DNA of 7,102 nucleotides from Cellvibrionales bacterium UBA5860 (lineage in GTDB: Bacteria; Pseudomonadota; Gammaproteobacteria; Pseudomonadales; Porticoccaceae). Shown in pieces: positions 6,327-7,102 of this stretch; the stretch's first letter is position 1, and each line of letters begins with the position of its first letter. The position numbers and the translations under genes were made by a program. Below the pieces are notes generated by a model. The model was given only the letters and a program-made list of their open reading frames with translations. It was not told where the DNA came from and did no database searches. The stretch is taken from the NCBI GenBank assembly GCA_002431545.1, contig DJFY01000042.1:1-7102 (forward strand), in the 5' to 3' direction.

Positions 6327-6344
6327 ATGTCAATTGGATGACAG
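6327..6344 (-). promoter_or_regulatory. Candidate PhoB box upstream of the lipid-phosphatase operon
   Basis: Reading on the minus strand, CTGTCATCCAATTGACAT has two 7-bp half-sites 4 bp apart, as in the PhoB box CTGTCATAWAWCTGTCAY. It matches 14 of 18 positions by hand count; the first half-site is perfect and the second is 5 of 7. It contains TTGACA, is correctly oriented, and ends 45 nt before the PAP2 ATG. The weak point is the -10: TAACAT (4 of 6) starts only 7 bp after the box, and the usual 10-bp spacing gives a poor hexamer. Confidence 0.55.
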
Positions 6345-6439
6345 TGCCGGAAATTTTGTGAGCGCTCTCATAGGCTTGGCAACAGGCTTCGAGCGAACCA
6401 GGTGGTCAGCGATCAAGCGTACCCGGCGGCTGCCTCCCG

Positions 6440-6468
6440 TTGACACGATCCACCGCTTGGAGGACGAT
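6440..6468 (+). promoter_or_regulatory. Weak candidate promoter for the HMG-CoA-synthase-like gene
   Basis: TTGACA (6440-6445) is a perfect -35 hexamer, followed after 17 bp by GACGAT (6463-6468), only 3 of 6 to the -10 consensus. It would give a leader of about 75 nt. The rest of the gap between the PhoB box and this gene holds no convincing gene or terminator; a short palindrome GAGCGCTC lies at 6360-6367. Confidence 0.25.
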
Positions 6469-6548
6469 GGGTCGCTTCTGATCCGCGGGCCAGCCAGGCG
6501 TTGCGTCCGGGAAAAGCAACTGAATCAAACAATAGCGGGGGGATGATT

Positions 6549-7102
6549 GTGTCGGGAATTATTGGCTACGGGAGCTATCTGCCCTATTACCGGCTGACGC
6601 GACAGGCAATGGGTGGCGGCAGGGGCGAGCGCACGATCGCCAGTTACGATGAGGATTCGGTCTCGATGGCGGTCGAGGCGGGCCGACAGGCCCTGGCAGG
6701 TGCCGATGCCAGCGCCATCGACAACCTGATCTTTGCTACCACCAGTCCACCATATGCCGAAAAACTTAATGCCGCCGCCCTTTCGGTCGCGCTCGACCTG
6801 CAATCCAGTACCCGCTCGGTCGAAGTGGGTTGTAACTCCCGCATGGGGCTGGCGGCGTTACTGCTGGGCGCCGACATGGCCGCTGCCGGGCGGACGTCTT
6901 TGGTTTGTGCCGCCGACGTCGTTGTCGGGGCACCGGGCGGAGCCCGCGAGCGCGACAGTGGCGATGGCGCGGTTGCTTTTATTACCGGCAGTGAAGACCA
7001 GGCTATCGCTCGCATTATCGGGCAGGCATCGACGACAACCGAGGTACTTGACGTCTGGCGTTTGCCGGCGGATAAATTTGCCCGGCAGTGGGAGGAGCGC
7101 TT
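6549..7102 (+). CDS. HMG-CoA-synthase-like thiolase-fold enzyme, N-terminal part (cut by window edge)
   Basis: About 184 residues are visible. The N-terminus SGIIGYGSYLPYYRL is typical of the archaeal/bacterial HMG-CoA synthase branch of the thiolase superfamily. TTSPPYAEKLNAA (64-76) follows, then VEVGCNSRMG (91-100), where Cys95 sits at or near the catalytic-cysteine position. CAADVVVG and RDSGDGAVAF come next. HMG-CoA synthase condenses acetyl-CoA with acetoacetyl-CoA; bacterial relatives beside OB-fold and thiolase genes have unproven acyl-CoA roles, so the substrate is open. I chose GTG at 6549 because a run of six G (6537-6542) then sits at normal ribosome-site distance; ATG at 6543 would directly abut that run. 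The C-terminal half, with the catalytic His, lies outside the window. The gene is divergent from the lipid operon. Confidence 0.8.
   Translation, partial: MSGIIGYGSYLPYYRLTRQAMGGGRGERTIASYDEDSVSMAVEAGRQALAGADASAIDNLIFATTSPPYAEKLNAAALSVALDLQSSTRSVEVGCNSRMGLAALLLGADMAAAGRTSLVCAADVVVGAPGGARERDSGDGAVAFITGSEDQAIARIIGQASTTTEVLDVWRLPADKFARQWEER

Noticed and set aside
6358..6546. Plus-strand reading frame of about 62 codons ending with an ATGA overlap to the HMG-CoA-synthase-like gene
   Set aside because: The frame simply continues an open stretch antisense to the PAP2 gene, has arginine-rich, unstructured composition, covers the promoter region, and has no recognisable family.

Overview
The window looks like an ordinary chromosomal stretch of a moderately GC-rich gammaproteobacterium, probably free-living or marine. 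This rests on the gamma-type glutamate-cysteine ligase (gshA) followed by acpH, and on general protein similarity. The genus cannot be fixed from sequence alone. There is no tRNA, rRNA, CRISPR array, insertion sequence or prophage gene.

Layout. (1) Positions 1-2031, minus strand: a 73-codon unknown gene, then gshA (TTG start), then the first 62 codons of acpH, whose GTG overlaps the gshA stop. A sigma70-type promoter inside 2061-2088 could drive all three. (2) Positions 2192-3664, plus strand: ugd, UDP-glucose 6-dehydrogenase, with an unusual C-terminal tail of about 50 residues. A weak PhoB-box-like site with a well-placed -10 lies upstream. (3) Positions 3784-6281, minus strand: a tight three-gene operon, in transcription order a PAP2-family lipid phosphatase, a MurG-like (MJ1255/VC2487-type) glycosyltransferase and a calcineurin-fold phosphoesterase. 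The last carries a GNHD motif, as in PlcP-type phospholipase C, rather than the GNRD of true LpxH. Gene junctions are 4 nt apart or overlapping. (4) Positions 6549-7102, plus strand: the N-terminal part of an HMG-CoA-synthase-like, thiolase-fold enzyme, cut by the window end.

The most interesting feature is the three-gene operon. Upstream of its first gene, in the right orientation and 45 nt from the chosen start codon, is an 18-bp site matching the PhoB box at 14 of 18 positions by hand count. Known systems in Sinorhizobium and marine bacteria (PlcP plus a diacylglycerol glycosyltransferase) replace phospholipids with glycolipids when phosphate is scarce. The gene content and the box together suggest a phosphate-responsive lipid-remodelling cassette. 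In this model the phosphatase and/or the phosphoesterase makes diacylglycerol and the glycosyltransferase adds a sugar. The convergent ugd would supply UDP-glucuronate, a possible donor. This is inference; neither substrates nor regulation can be proven from sequence.
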